Source: Oxyruncus cristatus
Lineage: Eukaryota > Chordata > Aves > Passeriformes > Cotingidae
Length of the DNA stretch: 64,000 nt
NCBI GenBank assembly: GCA_013399855.1
Contig: VXAY01002465.1
Location: 702,685-766,684 of the forward strand
Direction: 5' to 3'
Position numbers and translations under genes: made by a program. Below the pieces are notes generated by a model that saw only the letters and a list, made by a program, of their open reading frames with translations, was not told where the DNA came from and did not search any database. Below, piece by piece: positions 39,973-49,657 of the stretch (the stretch's first letter is position 1; each line of letters opens with the position of its first letter).

Positions 39973-40706
39973 GTGAGGGAGGTCCCTGGGCCTGACCCCG
40001 AAAGCACCAGTCTATAAATCCTGCCTTTGTCAGCCCCAAGCACGGGCCAAGGTCAGACTGGAGCTGCCCATGCACAGTCCATGGAGCTGGTGCCCACTGG
40101 TGGGCTCCACTGTGTTCCATAAAATCTCCAGCTTCCACTTCTCCCAGCAGCCAGTTCCTTTAGAAGGGTGCTGCTGCCGTGCCCATGCTAACTAGGTTTA
40201 GTCCTTGGGATGGGGATTTTTCCCTCAGGTTTAGTCCTTGGGGTGGTTTTTTTTTCCTCCTCTCTACAAGACACATTTTTTTTGTCTCCAGAAAGCAAGA
40301 ATAAGTGGATAAGTGAGTCATAGGCCCTCTAAACTCATGCAAGGGATGAGTTAAGTGCAGGGAACTCGGGCTGCTCATAAATAAACCTCCCTCCAAGTTC
40401 AGTGACGTGCCTGTGTGTCTGTCAGTGACAGGAAGTCAGCCAGGGCAGTCACACAGCAGACACCAGCAGAGCCTGGCTGCTGACAGGCAGTTCCCATTCC
40501 AGGGATGTCACGGGGCAAATGCAGTCGCTCACATTCAGCCAGGTCGGCTCTGGGGGGCTGTTACTGAGCAGCTGTAGCCGTAGGGAAAGCACTGCCTGTT
40601 CCTCCCTGGGAATTGGCTCTGCGCTGCACTGTCAACATGTTCATGTCTGAGTTAGGCAAGAAAATGCTTTGAAATGGAAATGCATTTTGTTTCCCCCCCT
40701 GTCCAG
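39973..40706 (+). other. PPM1E intron 4
   Basis: 734 bp. It contains one imperfect tandem duplication at 40194-40243, where a 16-base word recurs 33 bp apart, next to a T-run. Nothing else is recognisable. Confidence 0.7.
40194..40243 (+). repeat. Imperfect 33-bp tandem duplication
   Basis: The word AGGTTTAGTCCTTGGG occurs at 40194-40209 and again at 40227-40242, with similar GGTGG/GATGG and T-rich sequence after each. It is a simple local duplication in PPM1E intron 4. Confidence 0.7.
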
Positions 40707-40850
40707 AGCCTGCGTTGTGGAACCACCGGGGTGGTGACTTTCATCCGAGGCAATATGCTGCACGTGGCCTGGCTTGGGGACTCCCAGGTTATGCTCGTGA
40801 GGAGAGGCCAAGCTGTGGAGCTGATGAAACCCCACAAACCAGACAGAGAG
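40707..40850 (+). CDS. PPM1E: PPM1E exon 5
   Basis: 144 bp, 48 codons, phase 0 at both ends. It reads [20 protein letters not shown], then [20 protein letters not shown] and KPHKPDRE. The GTTGVV and GDSQVML motifs are the conserved central beta strands of the PP2C fold; the Gly-Asp-Ser stretch belongs to the family signature (G-D-S-R/Q). The acceptor is CCTGTCCAG and the donor GTGAGA. The following intron (265 bp) shows nothing notable. Confidence 0.98.
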
Positions 40851-41115
40851 GTGAGAACAGCCTGTTCTAAACACACCTGGGCAGTGTTCCCCACAGGTAC
40901 CAGCCTGGTGTGAGAGCTGCCGTGCCAGTGTTTCTGGAATTATGTTCCAGTTATCCCGGTTTGTTTGGATGTCACTGTGGCTTTGTGTACAAACCCTTTG
41001 TCTCACCTCTGGGGGACTGCAGCCTCCACCACGTGCATGTGAAAGAACAAATATTTATGGGAGTGTTCCCTGTGTGATGCAGCTCTGTCCAAACAACTCC
41101 TGTGTTGCTGTTTAG

Positions 41116-41209
41116 GACGAGAAGAAGCGCATCGAGGCCCTGGGCGGCTGCGTGGTCTGGTTTGGAGCCTGGAGGGTGAACGGGAGCCTGTCTGTCTCCA
41201 GAGCTATTG
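41116..41209 (+). CDS. PPM1E: PPM1E exon 6
   Basis: 94 bp. It encodes [20 protein letters not shown] then [11 protein letters not shown] plus the first base of Gly. The R-I-E-A-L-G-G and L-S-V-S-R-A-I-G-D motifs are characteristic of PP2C enzymes. The exon opens after CTGTTTAG and closes before GTAAGAG in phase 1. Exon 7 supplies the remaining two bases of the glycine codon, giving SRAIGD across the junction. The next intron is 300 bp, T/A-rich and featureless. Confidence 0.98.
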
Positions 41210-41509
41210 GTAAGAGAGGGCTTTCACTCCTTCTGGAGACTTGATTTTTTTTATAGCATTTTAATTTTTCAGTGATTTGCTTTTTAATCATAAAATTTTA
41301 ATTTTCTAGTGATCACAATCTGAAACACAGCTGTAGACCGACCCGTGAGCAATAACCTCTGTTTTTCCCCCTACAGTTTGAGGGAATAATTCCCAAATAA
41401 TTGCTTTAACTTGGGGTAAGAGTCACTGGCTCCATGCTGAGTTAATAAAGGTCTTCTGGATGAGGTGGCTGCAAACCCACGGTGGTGCCTATGTGTTGTT
41501 TTTCCCCAG

Positions 41510-42579
41510 GGGACGCTGAGCACAAGCCATATATCTGTGGGGACGCAGACTCTGCCTCCACGGTGCTGGATGGCTCTGAAGACTACCTCATTCTGGCCTG
41601 TGACGGCTTCTACGACACCGTGAACCCCGACGAGGCAGTCAAGGTGGTGGCTGACCACCTGAAGGAGAACAATGGCGACAGCAGCATGGTAGCACACAAA
41701 TTGGTGGCGTCCGCCCGGGACGCCGGATCCAGCGACAACATCACCGTCATCGTGGTCTTTCTCAGGGACATGAACGCGGCCGTCACCGTCAGCGAGGAGT
41801 CGGAGTGGACAGAGGACTCTTTCCAAGGGGGGCAGGAAGACACCGGGGAAGACAAGGAGAACCACGGAGACTGCAAACGGCCCTGGCCCCAGCACCAGTG
41901 CTCAGCACCGGCAGATTTAGGGTACGAAGGACGAGTGGATTCCTTCACCGACAGAACTAGCTTAAGCATAGGGTCCAGCATCAACCTGCTTGATGATCAA
42001 GGCTATTTAGACCTGACAAAAACAGAAACTAGTACACCTCAGAGTGCCAAATGTCTGCCACCAGTCCAAGTGTTTAGTCCTGGAATACCAAAGAGTGCAG
42101 ATTTGATCAGCAGCTTCCCAGCGAAGGGCGAACCCCCAGAGCGCGCCACGGCCTCGGTCTGCAGGCAGAGCCACCCCGGGGAGCACGACGCTCCCCTGAG
42201 CTCGGGAGCTGCAGGGCAGGGCATCTACAGGGTGAAGGGGTTGTCCCCCGTCTTCTCTGGGCTGGAAGATGAACTGTTCAAATCCTTGGGAAAACGAGCC
42301 GCATTCCTCCCCGTCCGGCTGTGCAGCGGGAAGAGGCGACGAGCAGCCAGGCTCACACCAAAGTTCCACACGCCGCTCTGGGCTCACGAGCCTTCCCACC
42401 TAGAAGGATCCACCCTGCCCTTCCCTGTCCGGGGCCGCAGGAGCAGGAGGGCATCGGCCCGCCCCTCCCCCTGGCAGAGGCTGCTCAGTCGTAACACTTA
42501 CAGCGAGAGCATGTTTTTGATGCGAAGACAAAGTAATTGTATACCAGACCCATCCCTCCATCAATGCTGTAAAATGTAA
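41510..42579 (+). CDS. PPM1E: PPM1E exon 7 (catalytic end and C-terminal tail)
   Basis: 1070 bp, last coding exon, ending at TAA (42577-42579). The first third completes the phosphatase: [27 protein letters not shown] (metal-binding Asp) and [17 protein letters not shown] (second metal-site Asp). After this come an acidic Ser/Glu stretch, QGGQED..DKENHG, and [17 protein letters not shown], all conserved with mammals. The rest is a divergent tail with basic clusters ([13 protein letters not shown] and [13 protein letters not shown]) that fit the nuclear localisation known for this isozyme. The final 26 residues, from YSESM to HQCCKM, align in length with the mammalian end (YSENM to SYKIE) but differ in sequence, so I see no frameshift. 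Confidence 0.97.
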
Positions 42580-42712
42580 CCACCCCCTGATGTTCCCCCT
42601 GTCAGACTCCCAAAGTAGACATTCCCAAAATAAAAACTGGCATCATCAGAGAGCGAAAAGAGGTGGGCATTTCCGAACTGTCCTCCAGTCCCCTGCAAAG
42701 CTCCAAACCCTC

Positions 42713-42720
42713 TGTAAATA
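42713..42720 (+). promoter_or_regulatory. Pumilio-type element TGTAAATA
   Basis: Matches UGUANAUA and is upstream of the proximal poly(A) signal, so it would be in every PPM1E mRNA form. Confidence 0.4.
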
Positions 42721-42757
42721 GACCTAGGAATTAACAAATGTAGTTGTCTCAAATCTC

Positions 42758-42763
42758 AATAAA
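42758..42763 (+). promoter_or_regulatory. Proximal poly(A) signal AATAAA (PPM1E)
   Basis: AATAAA 180 bp after the stop, immediately followed by a GT-rich stretch (GTTTGCTGGTGGTG) that resembles a downstream cleavage element. Use of this site would give a very short 3'UTR. Confidence 0.45.
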
Positions 42764-45565
42764 GTTTGCTGGTGGTGCCACCCTGAGCAATTCCGCAGCC
42801 GCCCGACCACCCGCACACACGAGTGTCCAGCCACATCCACCAGGGAAAGCCAAACAGCCGCTTCATGTGGACAGACTCCGTCAGGGCACAGTCCTCAGAC
42901 ACGCAGAAGGCTGCACCTGCCTGAGGAATGTCTGGGCAGCAATACTTACAGCACGGTCTGGTTCAGAACTGCCAAATTTTTCTAGAGCGGGGGGAAGTTT
43001 CCGTAGAGTCGAGGTGTGTGTGTGTGTGTGGGGGGGTGTTTCTTGTGTTCTGCTTTCTGTTTGTTCCAGGTGAGCGTTGAGGTGAATTAGGAATCACATC
43101 CACTTTTGCAGGTAGACGACTAAAAGCCATACAGGGTTTACCAGGTACCTTAGGAATGGACACACTAAGCTCCTGCTGCTCTGGTCTCAGACTCCTGTCG
43201 AGGTACAGACTCATCATTTACCTTTTTCTTTTTTTCTTTTTTTCTTCCATGTAACATAAAATGCGGAATATGAAAAACTTTTCTTGTAGCTTAAAAAAAA
43301 AAAAAAAAAAACAAAAATCCTGTTTTCCTGTGGCTGGAGGTGCAGTGTAGGGAATTTCGTATCTTTCTGGTGCTTTTGGTGGCATTTTCCTTGTTTCTCA
43401 GTTTAGGAAACTGTTCTCAATTAGTTGAACATGATTGTGCTTAAATGCTTTGAGCCAACCTCTTCCCACCCTAACTTCATCTCAGGTCTTAAGAGAAACC
43501 AGCCCGTGGAGAAGTTCGGGACAACCCCCTGTCCCTCCGCCCGTCGCACCGCAGATCAGGAGCAACTGGATGAGCTGTTTGGTTTCATTAATGATTTCTA
43601 GATGGCAGAGGCATCCTTTAATATCACATTTCAGCATGAAGGGTGGGGGGGGACAGTGCCAGGGCTGCCGCGGGGCGTTGTCAGGGTGTGCAGGGACGGA
43701 TGCCGGAGCGATCCGGAGCGGATGGAAATGCCGAGGACGCGGATGAGCAGGGGCTGTCCTTGGGTGGAATTCACTGCTCTGGGTCACCCTGGGTCCAGGG
43801 GGGGCCAGTGAGGAGTGTCAGCTGCCCCCGGGGGGACGTTCCACCCTCAGGGAGCCGTTAATTGGGACGTAAATAAGCAGCCGATTCCCATCAGCTCCAC
43901 TAAGCCCAGATCCTGTTACTGGCCTTTGTTACAGTAAGGCTTTTGGAGGAGTATGAATAAAGTCAGTCTTCATAGGCACTTAGTGTACCATTCATATCAC
44001 TTTAGCAGTAACAATAGCAGTATTAGTGTTTAGCTAGAATTTGCAAAGTATTTTAATATTAAGTAGTCAGGAGATTATTCAACACGATGAGATGGCAAGG
44101 CTTGAATTCTGCCAATTTCCGCTGCTTCTATCTTTGATGCACTATTTTAAAAGCAATCTGATGAACAGCAAAAGGCTTTGTGAGTAACCAGGAGTTGGAG
44201 TGTGGCTTTAGATTCCTTTGATCTTTTTCAGACTTTGTTTTAATCTTACGGGATCATTGGCTCTTATCTGTCATCTTATTCCGCCTTAGCTGTTGTCAAT
44301 GTTCTCTTCAGCTGCAGCTCATGTTCCAAGTCAGATTTACCGAGGAAATTTGAGAAACCATGAAATGGTAAAATATGCAACTCTGGGGCATCTCTGTGGT
44401 GCCTTTGTTTTAAATTATTCACAGTAATAATGGCTCGTTGGAAGTCCATCTTTAGCTGACTGTCGTGTTTCGGAGAGAAAGGTGGTGTAAGTGCAATTCT
44501 TTGTGTGAGTAAATTAGAGTGAAAACCCATTATGGATGATAAAACTTCTTCCCAGTCTGCAGGAGCAGTTGAAGAGCACTGGACTGCATGTGTGCTGTTT
44601 TGGGAAGGATTTAGCTTTTTAGGTGTGGATTCATAAATGATAATTCTGCGACTCATCCCATTTATCTTGCTAGGAGAAAAAAAAAAATCCACCATCGTAG
44701 TTCCAGTGTGGTCAGGTAAAACCATTGTATAGATAGAGCAAATGTTCATTTCTTCACTAACTGCATATTTATAGAGTAGATAGGAACCATTTGTAAGGTA
44801 AGTCCTTTCAAGTTCTATAATATTAAAAGTAGTGGTTATTGGTCTGATTATGCTGCTCTTGATTCTACAACTAGACAAAAAGCAGTGCTTGTGAAATGCA
44901 GTGTTTTCTCTTAATGCCACTGGTGATAGGAAGTAGTTCTCTTCAGTTCAAACTCCTGTGCCCTTATTTGCTGCTTGCTGACGTAAGCAATAATCCCTCT
45001 CTAACGGTATCTAAGTGTTCTGTATCTCGTACTTTGATTGTCTATCTGGTGACAGTGTAAAACCTTAGGCTAATAGAGAAGTATCTCATTGTATTTATTA
45101 ACTGTTGATACTGAGATTCAGTCTGTGACCTGTGTTTTGTATTTTTATCGTGTATCTTTAGTGGTGGTGAAATTTGTATCACGAATCTTTCCAATAAAGA
45201 GCTGAAGTATCCCTTTCCCGCGTTAACACAACCCCATCCGTTCCGGTTGGTGTGGTCACCGTGGTGGCAGAACCAGGAGGGAGCAGCGAAAACATGACTT
45301 GATTTTTTTTTTGTGTGTGTGTGTGTGTTTCAGTTGTGTTGGTTTTTGAGGAAGGGGCTCCAGGCTGGTTCTGCCTGAAGCTGCTCCAACCTCACTCGTA
45401 AGCTCTTCACTGTGAGGACTGGCGGGATTCCCGCGATCCCGGTAGTTTCCTGTGTACTTTTCCATGTGCAACTCTGAGGAATGTGTGCGGTGCAGAGAGC
45501 AGAATAGCACCAGAGCAGGGAGCTGTTAACCCATTCGATTTGCACTAAAGGTGGGTGGAAACACA

Positions 45566-45573
45566 TGTATATA
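45566..45573 (+). promoter_or_regulatory. Pumilio-type element TGTATATA
   Basis: Second UGUANAUA word, present only if a distal poly(A) signal is used. Confidence 0.35.
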
Positions 45574-46576
45574 TAACTTTTCTTTACCTAGAAGTGCCAT
45601 CCATTGTCCTTGCGAGTTCAAACCATCCAGTACCTGAGTTGGGTCGCGTCGTGCCGCTGAAGGACAATGTCAGAGCAGACTTTACCTTACGCCACGTTTA
45701 TGGTGGTGCATCATCGTAGAAACTCCGCCTGTTTTTGGAACACTGTGTGTCGGGGAGCCCGTTGTCCCACGGGCAGACGAGGCACAAGGAGTTTGTGTAT
45801 AGACATGGCTGCTGTAGTTCAGGTCCACTCTCTCCTCCCTGAACCCTCCCGACCCCGGCAACGCTCTGCGGGAAAGCAAAATGAGAAAGATTGGTCTAAA
45901 TTAGGGGCTGTTTTAGCAGAGTTTACTCCACCAGTCACACAGACAAAGCCATCCAAGGGGATACTGCAGCTTTGTTCATGGCTGTAATTTAGGGCAATCT
46001 TTCTTTAATTCGCACCCTCTCTGCGACAGGAACAAAAACTCTCTACCCTTGTATCATGTGCAATAAATAACGAAGCATTAACGCGACCTCTGGCTCCGCT
46101 GTCCGTACCCTCCTCCGGCCCTCGCGACTCGGCGACGGCACCTGCCAGCATTAGAGCTAAAGAGAAACAACCCCACCTGTCAGGGCCTCCTACAACCCCT
46201 GTGCAGGGCCTCCCACACCTCCTGTACGTCGCACTCGCCTCGTGTCCGGTTTTTCCTCTCCTTCCCTCTAGAAGACACCTCTGGAAGAGAACAGGGGAAG
46301 TGGCTGAGCTCACCCCCAGTGCTGCTGCTCGTGGCCAGCCAGGCGTGGTGTCAGCTCCTGGGTGCTCCTGTTGACCTTTCTGTCGTACCTTGTTCATGAA
46401 ACATGTTCTTTCTGAAGTGAATAAATTAAAGCTAATCATGTACCAGTGTTGGGACTTTTCCATTTGCAACCTTGTTCTACGGTTCACCCGCGACTTTAGT
46501 TATAACCATGTATTAGTCATCCATATTTTATTTATGAAAGCTGTTTATACAGGAGAAACTGTTTTACCAATATCTT

Positions 46577-46582
46577 AATAAA
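46577..46582 (+). promoter_or_regulatory. Distal poly(A) signal AATAAA (PPM1E)
   Basis: Last AATAAA on the + strand before the TRIM37 tail. It is preceded by T/A-rich 3'UTR-like sequence and another signal at 46420-46425. Cleavage would be expected near 46600. Confidence 0.6.
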
Positions 46583-46600
46583 ACAGTAATTTAAACCACA

Positions 46601-47359
46601 CTTCAGGTAGTCTGGTTATTTAAGAGCTGACAAAGACAGCAACCACACTGTGTTTACTGTGGTGGAAGGAGTTTCCTTCGTGTGATATGCAACAGCAGCT
46701 GGCTCTGTTGAGCTCTGGCTCCATGGGGCTGCCCAGGGCCCATCACAGCCCAGCTCTGCTGTTTCACAGCCCAGCAGGCTGTGATGGCACAGTCCAAGTA
46801 GACAAGTAAGTCTCCCAAGCCCCTTTCCCCACCTCTTCTTCACAAACCAGCTCCACAAGTAAGTTCTCCCTAAGCTGGGCAAATCACCAGCTCCTCTCTG
46901 GCCCCTCAAAGGCAGGACACGACCCCTGGGCCTGATCAGTCTGTTCCTTCCGCTGGGCCTCTTCCCAAGAGCAAACCCTGTGCAAGTGCTGAAGAGGCAG
47001 AGCTCTGCCAGGCCACCAGTTGAGCTGAGGGAAGCAAAGCACAGCCCTGCCCACCCTGAGCCCCCACAGCCACCAGTAGAACAGGCTGTGCTCCCTCTGC
47101 AGCTGAGAAACACAACCCAAGCTGGGTAAAAACTGCGGCTCCTCCTCGATGCCTATTTGAATGGATAATTAAGCATTTGGTCTGGCTTTTACAAAGGCAG
47201 CTTTAAGAATCCCAGAGGGGTTTCAGTGCCTTTCATTGAATAATTTAGCAAAAAAAGTGACGGGGCGAGGACAGGGAGAAGTCCTCCCGTGAGCCCTCGG
47301 ATCCTGACAGCCCCCACCACCTCGCTCACCCCCACTCAAACATCCAGAACTCCACCTCA
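46601..47359. other. Intergenic gap between convergent PPM1E and TRIM37
   Basis: About 0.76 kb between the two poly(A) sites. It is GC-richer than the PPM1E 3'UTR. A 165-codon minus-strand ORF at 46616-47113 is present, with no similarity I can recognise and no promoter context. No repeat was recognised. Confidence 0.6.
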
Positions 47360-48343
47360 GGTTTCAACATTCAATTTTATTAACAAAGTGCAAACAGTTT
47401 TAAACTAAATTGTACAGCACGGCCATGGCGGCACATTCCCACGGACACAGGGCACGGGCAGCAGGACAGGGACAACACCGGGTACTCACAGGGCCTCATG
47501 CTTTGTCACTAACCAGGGATCAGCTCCCAGAGGGGCTTCACAAGTAGTTGAGCAGCTCAAAATGCAACAAACAGTGGCAAAGAGTTTGGCAATGGGTGCG
47601 GTTGGTCCACGTCACCGAGCGGGGAAAGACACCTCGTGTGGCACCTGTTCCACCCCAGCTCTGGAGCCACCACCGGGCCCTGGGGTTAAAGTGAGGACAG
47701 TCCCACACTCGTGGTCACTCCAGCAGGACACACCTCCCAGCACAGGGCTCAGCACCTTCCCAACAGTTCCTCAGAGCACGTGAGGCTGGCAGAGCCGGCA
47801 GGAACTCGACCTGTAGTGCAAGGCCTTCCAAGGTCGTTGGGCCCCAGGGACAGGGTTAAGACAATGGCAGAAGAACCACAGAATGGAGAACACACACAGC
47901 CACCAACAGCAGCCTCGGGCTCAGCTCCAGGGAACACACACCCCTCTCCCCAGGGATGCAGCAGGGGGTCTTCAGGCCCCAAGCCCACACTCTACCTGCT
48001 CCAGACAGAGAGATGCCACTGAAAACCCCCCTGCTGGGGCAGCTTTAAGGCTTCAAACAAACACAATCTTAGGAGTCAAAAACTTCATGTCAGCTGCTTC
48101 AACCCAATCAGTTTTGTGCTGACTAAAGAAGCATTCAGAACTCAGCCTGCCCTCCCTCATTCCCAGACTCCTCATTCCCAGATGGAGCTCAGGGCAGCCA
48201 CGGCCTCCCCCTGGTACTGCCAAACACAGGGATCAGGCTGTACCAACACCCACAGCAGGAGGAGTGTTGGCTCTGTGGCTGCAGCTCCTGCAGCAGCACA
48301 GGGAAGGTGCAGCCCCAGGGCTGGCCAAGGAGAACCATCCCCG
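47360..48343 (-). other. TRIM37: TRIM37 3'UTR
   Basis: Runs from the TAA stop (48344-48346) to about 20 bp past AATAAA at 47376-47381. Just under 1 kb, assuming the last exon reads straight through its stop; a potential splice donor overlaps the stop, so an alternative ending is possible. No repeat is recognised in it. Confidence 0.65.
47376..47381 (-). promoter_or_regulatory. Poly(A) signal AATAAA (TRIM37)
   Basis: TTTATT on the + strand reads AATAAA on the gene strand, within TTAATAAAATTG. It is the only canonical signal I found downstream of the TRIM37 stop before the PPM1E tail. Confidence 0.75.
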
Positions 48344-48426
48344 TTACCTGGTGGTGTCGTCTCCAGGGGCAAAGCTGAGATCATCAGAGCTCACTTGGTC
48401 GCCATCCGGTACCACCGAGGAGTGTT
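48344..48426 (-). CDS. TRIM37: TRIM37 last coding exon
   Basis: The acceptor is TTTCACCCTCAG. The exon encodes HSSVVPDGDQVSSDDLSFAP then GDDTTR and TAA, after completing a split Glu codon. This matches the mammalian end (HSSFPDGEQ..EDLSFNTDENSGR). The final AGG-TAA contains CAG|GTAACG, a donor-like sequence directly at the stop. The stop codon is 48344-48346. The preceding intron (48427-48969) has nothing notable. Confidence 0.93.
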
Positions 48427-48969
48427 CTGAGGGTGAAACACCAGCAAAGCCCAGTCACCTTCACCAGAGGGGCACCAGAGCAGCCGGTGGGTGCTCCCTC
48501 CCCTCCCTGACTCAGCCCAAACTTCACCCCAGGGCAGCTGCGGCCACTCAGCTTTGACCCATTGATCAGAATTTACACCAAAAGTGAGATGAGTTTCTGG
48601 AACTCCACTGAACTGCCCCAAGCTCATTCCTGCCAATTAAGATGCAAATCCACGTATAAGGCAGTGGTTACCTCCCCGGAATTAGCCTACTTACAGAGCC
48701 AGAGCTGGCACACAGGGAGTTCCAATTCGGAACTGGCACTGTGGGTTTTCCAACCCTTCCCCGGGAGACTCACCTGAACTGACTTCTCAAGGCTAGGAAG
48801 AGTTTCCCTTTCCTGTTTTGATCTGTTTTAATTGGGATCCCGAGAGAGGAGTTCCAAATCTTACTGGCGCTTGCTTGAGCTTTAACACCTCCACAGTTCC
48901 CCCCCGGGATCTGTATCCCACAGCCGTGTGGGAGTGCTTGGGAAGGGGGGCTTTGAATATCCACCCTAC

Positions 48970-49122
48970 CTTCGGTGGTGGGCTGGACAGAGAAGGCCTG
49001 GTTGAACACCTCTGAGGGCGAGGCCGTCTCCTCCTGCTCCTCGTTCTCCGTGTCACATTCGATGTCGCTGTCGCTGCTCATTCCCGGCAGGAGATGGAGG
49101 ACGTGCTTCTGGCACACCCCGG
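48970..49122 (-). CDS. TRIM37: TRIM37 exon with [17 protein letters not shown]
   Basis: 153 bp. Acceptor TCTCTTGCAG, donor GTAGGG. It encodes [12 protein letters not shown], then [20 protein letters not shown] and [18 protein letters not shown], in frame with both neighbours. The mammalian protein I recall passes directly from PEE to GMSSDSD, so this exon starts 13 codons earlier ([15 protein letters not shown]). At the position of the expected mammalian acceptor the sequence is CTGCCGGGAATG, with no AG. The acidic [19 protein letters not shown] block is the most conserved part of the TRIM37 C-terminus. Confidence 0.9.
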
Positions 49123-49177
49123 CTGCAAGAGACACCAGAGAGACACCCCAGGCAAAGGGGATGGTGAGATCCAGCAC

Positions 49178-49657
49178 CATTGAGGTGCTGGAGCAGGTGC
49201 AGAGGAGAGCAACGAGGCTGGTGAAGGGACTTGAACACAAGTCCTATGAGGAGAGGCTGAAGGAGCTGGGGTTGTTTAGCCTGGAGAAGAGAAGGCTCAG
49301 GGGAGACCTCATCGCTCTCTACAACTATCTGAAAGGAGGTTGTAGCCAGGTGGGGGTTGGTCTCTTCTCCCAGGCAACCAGCCGTCAGACAAGAGGGCAT
49401 GGCCTTAAGCTGTGCCAGGGGAGGTTTAGGTTAGATATCAGAAAGAAATTCTTTACAGAGAGAGTAATCAGCCATTGGAATGGGCTGCCCAGGGAAGTGG
49501 TGGATTCTCCATCCCTGGAGGTTTTCATGACGAGGCTGGACGTGGCACTTAATGCCATAGTCTAGTAACCATAGTGGGGTTGGATCAAGGGTTGGACTTG
49601 ATGATCTCCAAGGTCCTTTCCAACCCGTCTGATTCTATGATTCTATGATTCTATGAT
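49178..49657 (+). mobile_element. CR1 LINE, 5'-truncated
   Basis: Starts within ORF2 and runs to the typical CR1 3' end with tandem ATTCTATG units at 49631-49657. It includes the standard 3' sequences encoding [20 protein letters not shown] and the noncoding tail 'GGTTGGACTTGATGATCTCCAAGG'-type sequence just before the 8-bp repeats. CR1 elements do not carry poly(A) and have these octamer tails, as seen here. Orientation is opposite to TRIM37. Confidence 0.93.
49179..49565 (+). pseudogene. CR1 ORF2 C-terminal remnant
   Basis: Open frame for 128 codons to a TAG at 49563-49565. It reads [20 protein letters not shown], then [20 protein letters not shown] and, near the end, [20 protein letters not shown] followed by VDSPSLEVF. 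This is the last part of the CR1 reverse-transcriptase polyprotein, downstream of the RT core. No catalytic residues are present, so it is a dead fragment, but the absence of stops suggests a fairly recent insertion. Confidence 0.9.

Larger units (their letters stand above)
1..46600 (+). other. PPM1E: PPM1E gene (partial: intron 1 to 3' end)
   Basis: Metal-dependent Ser/Thr phosphatase of the PP2C family (POPX1/CaMKP-N). Known family role: a mainly neuronal, largely nuclear enzyme that dephosphorylates CaM kinases, PAK and AMPK. Six exons in the window join in frame to encode about 604 residues up to a TAA stop. The translation follows the mammalian PPM1E protein closely through the catalytic domain: FDGHGG metal site, GDSQ, SRAIGD, ACDGFYD and [10 protein letters not shown]. 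The C-terminal tail is more diverged. Exon 1, which in mammals encodes the acidic Pro/Glu-rich N-terminus, is absent and must lie to the left; exon 2 begins in mid-codon. The closest alternative, PPM1F, is shorter and lacks this long tail. The convergent neighbour TRIM37 supports the call. Catalytic exons are certain; the 3' end is inferred from poly(A) signals. Confidence 0.96.
42580..46600 (+). other. PPM1E: PPM1E 3'UTR
   Basis: About 4.0 kb after the stop, close to the length I recall for mammalian PPM1E. It contains AATAAA at 42629, 42758, 43956, 45193, 46062, 46420 and 46577, two Pumilio-type UGUANAUA words (42713-42720 and 45566-45573), AU-rich stretches, an A-run at 43293-43311 and short GT repeats near 43014 and 45311. 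The far end is placed after the last signal at 46577-46582. Which signals are used cannot be told from sequence. Confidence 0.7.

Noticed and set aside
41371..41984. Antisense ORFs of 124-174 codons opposite PPM1E exon 7
   Set aside because: Shadow frames of a GC-rich coding exon.
43293..43311. A-run after TTGTAGCTT in the PPM1E 3'UTR
   Set aside because: No AATAAA just upstream; an internal A-run that could cause false oligo-dT priming, not a cleavage site.
46616..47113. 165-codon minus-strand ORF between the genes
   Set aside because: No similarity or promoter; lies in the post-termination zone of TRIM37.
48975..49565. 196-codon plus-strand ORF
   Set aside because: First part is the antisense of a TRIM37 exon and its splice region; only 49179-49565 (CR1 ORF2) has meaning.
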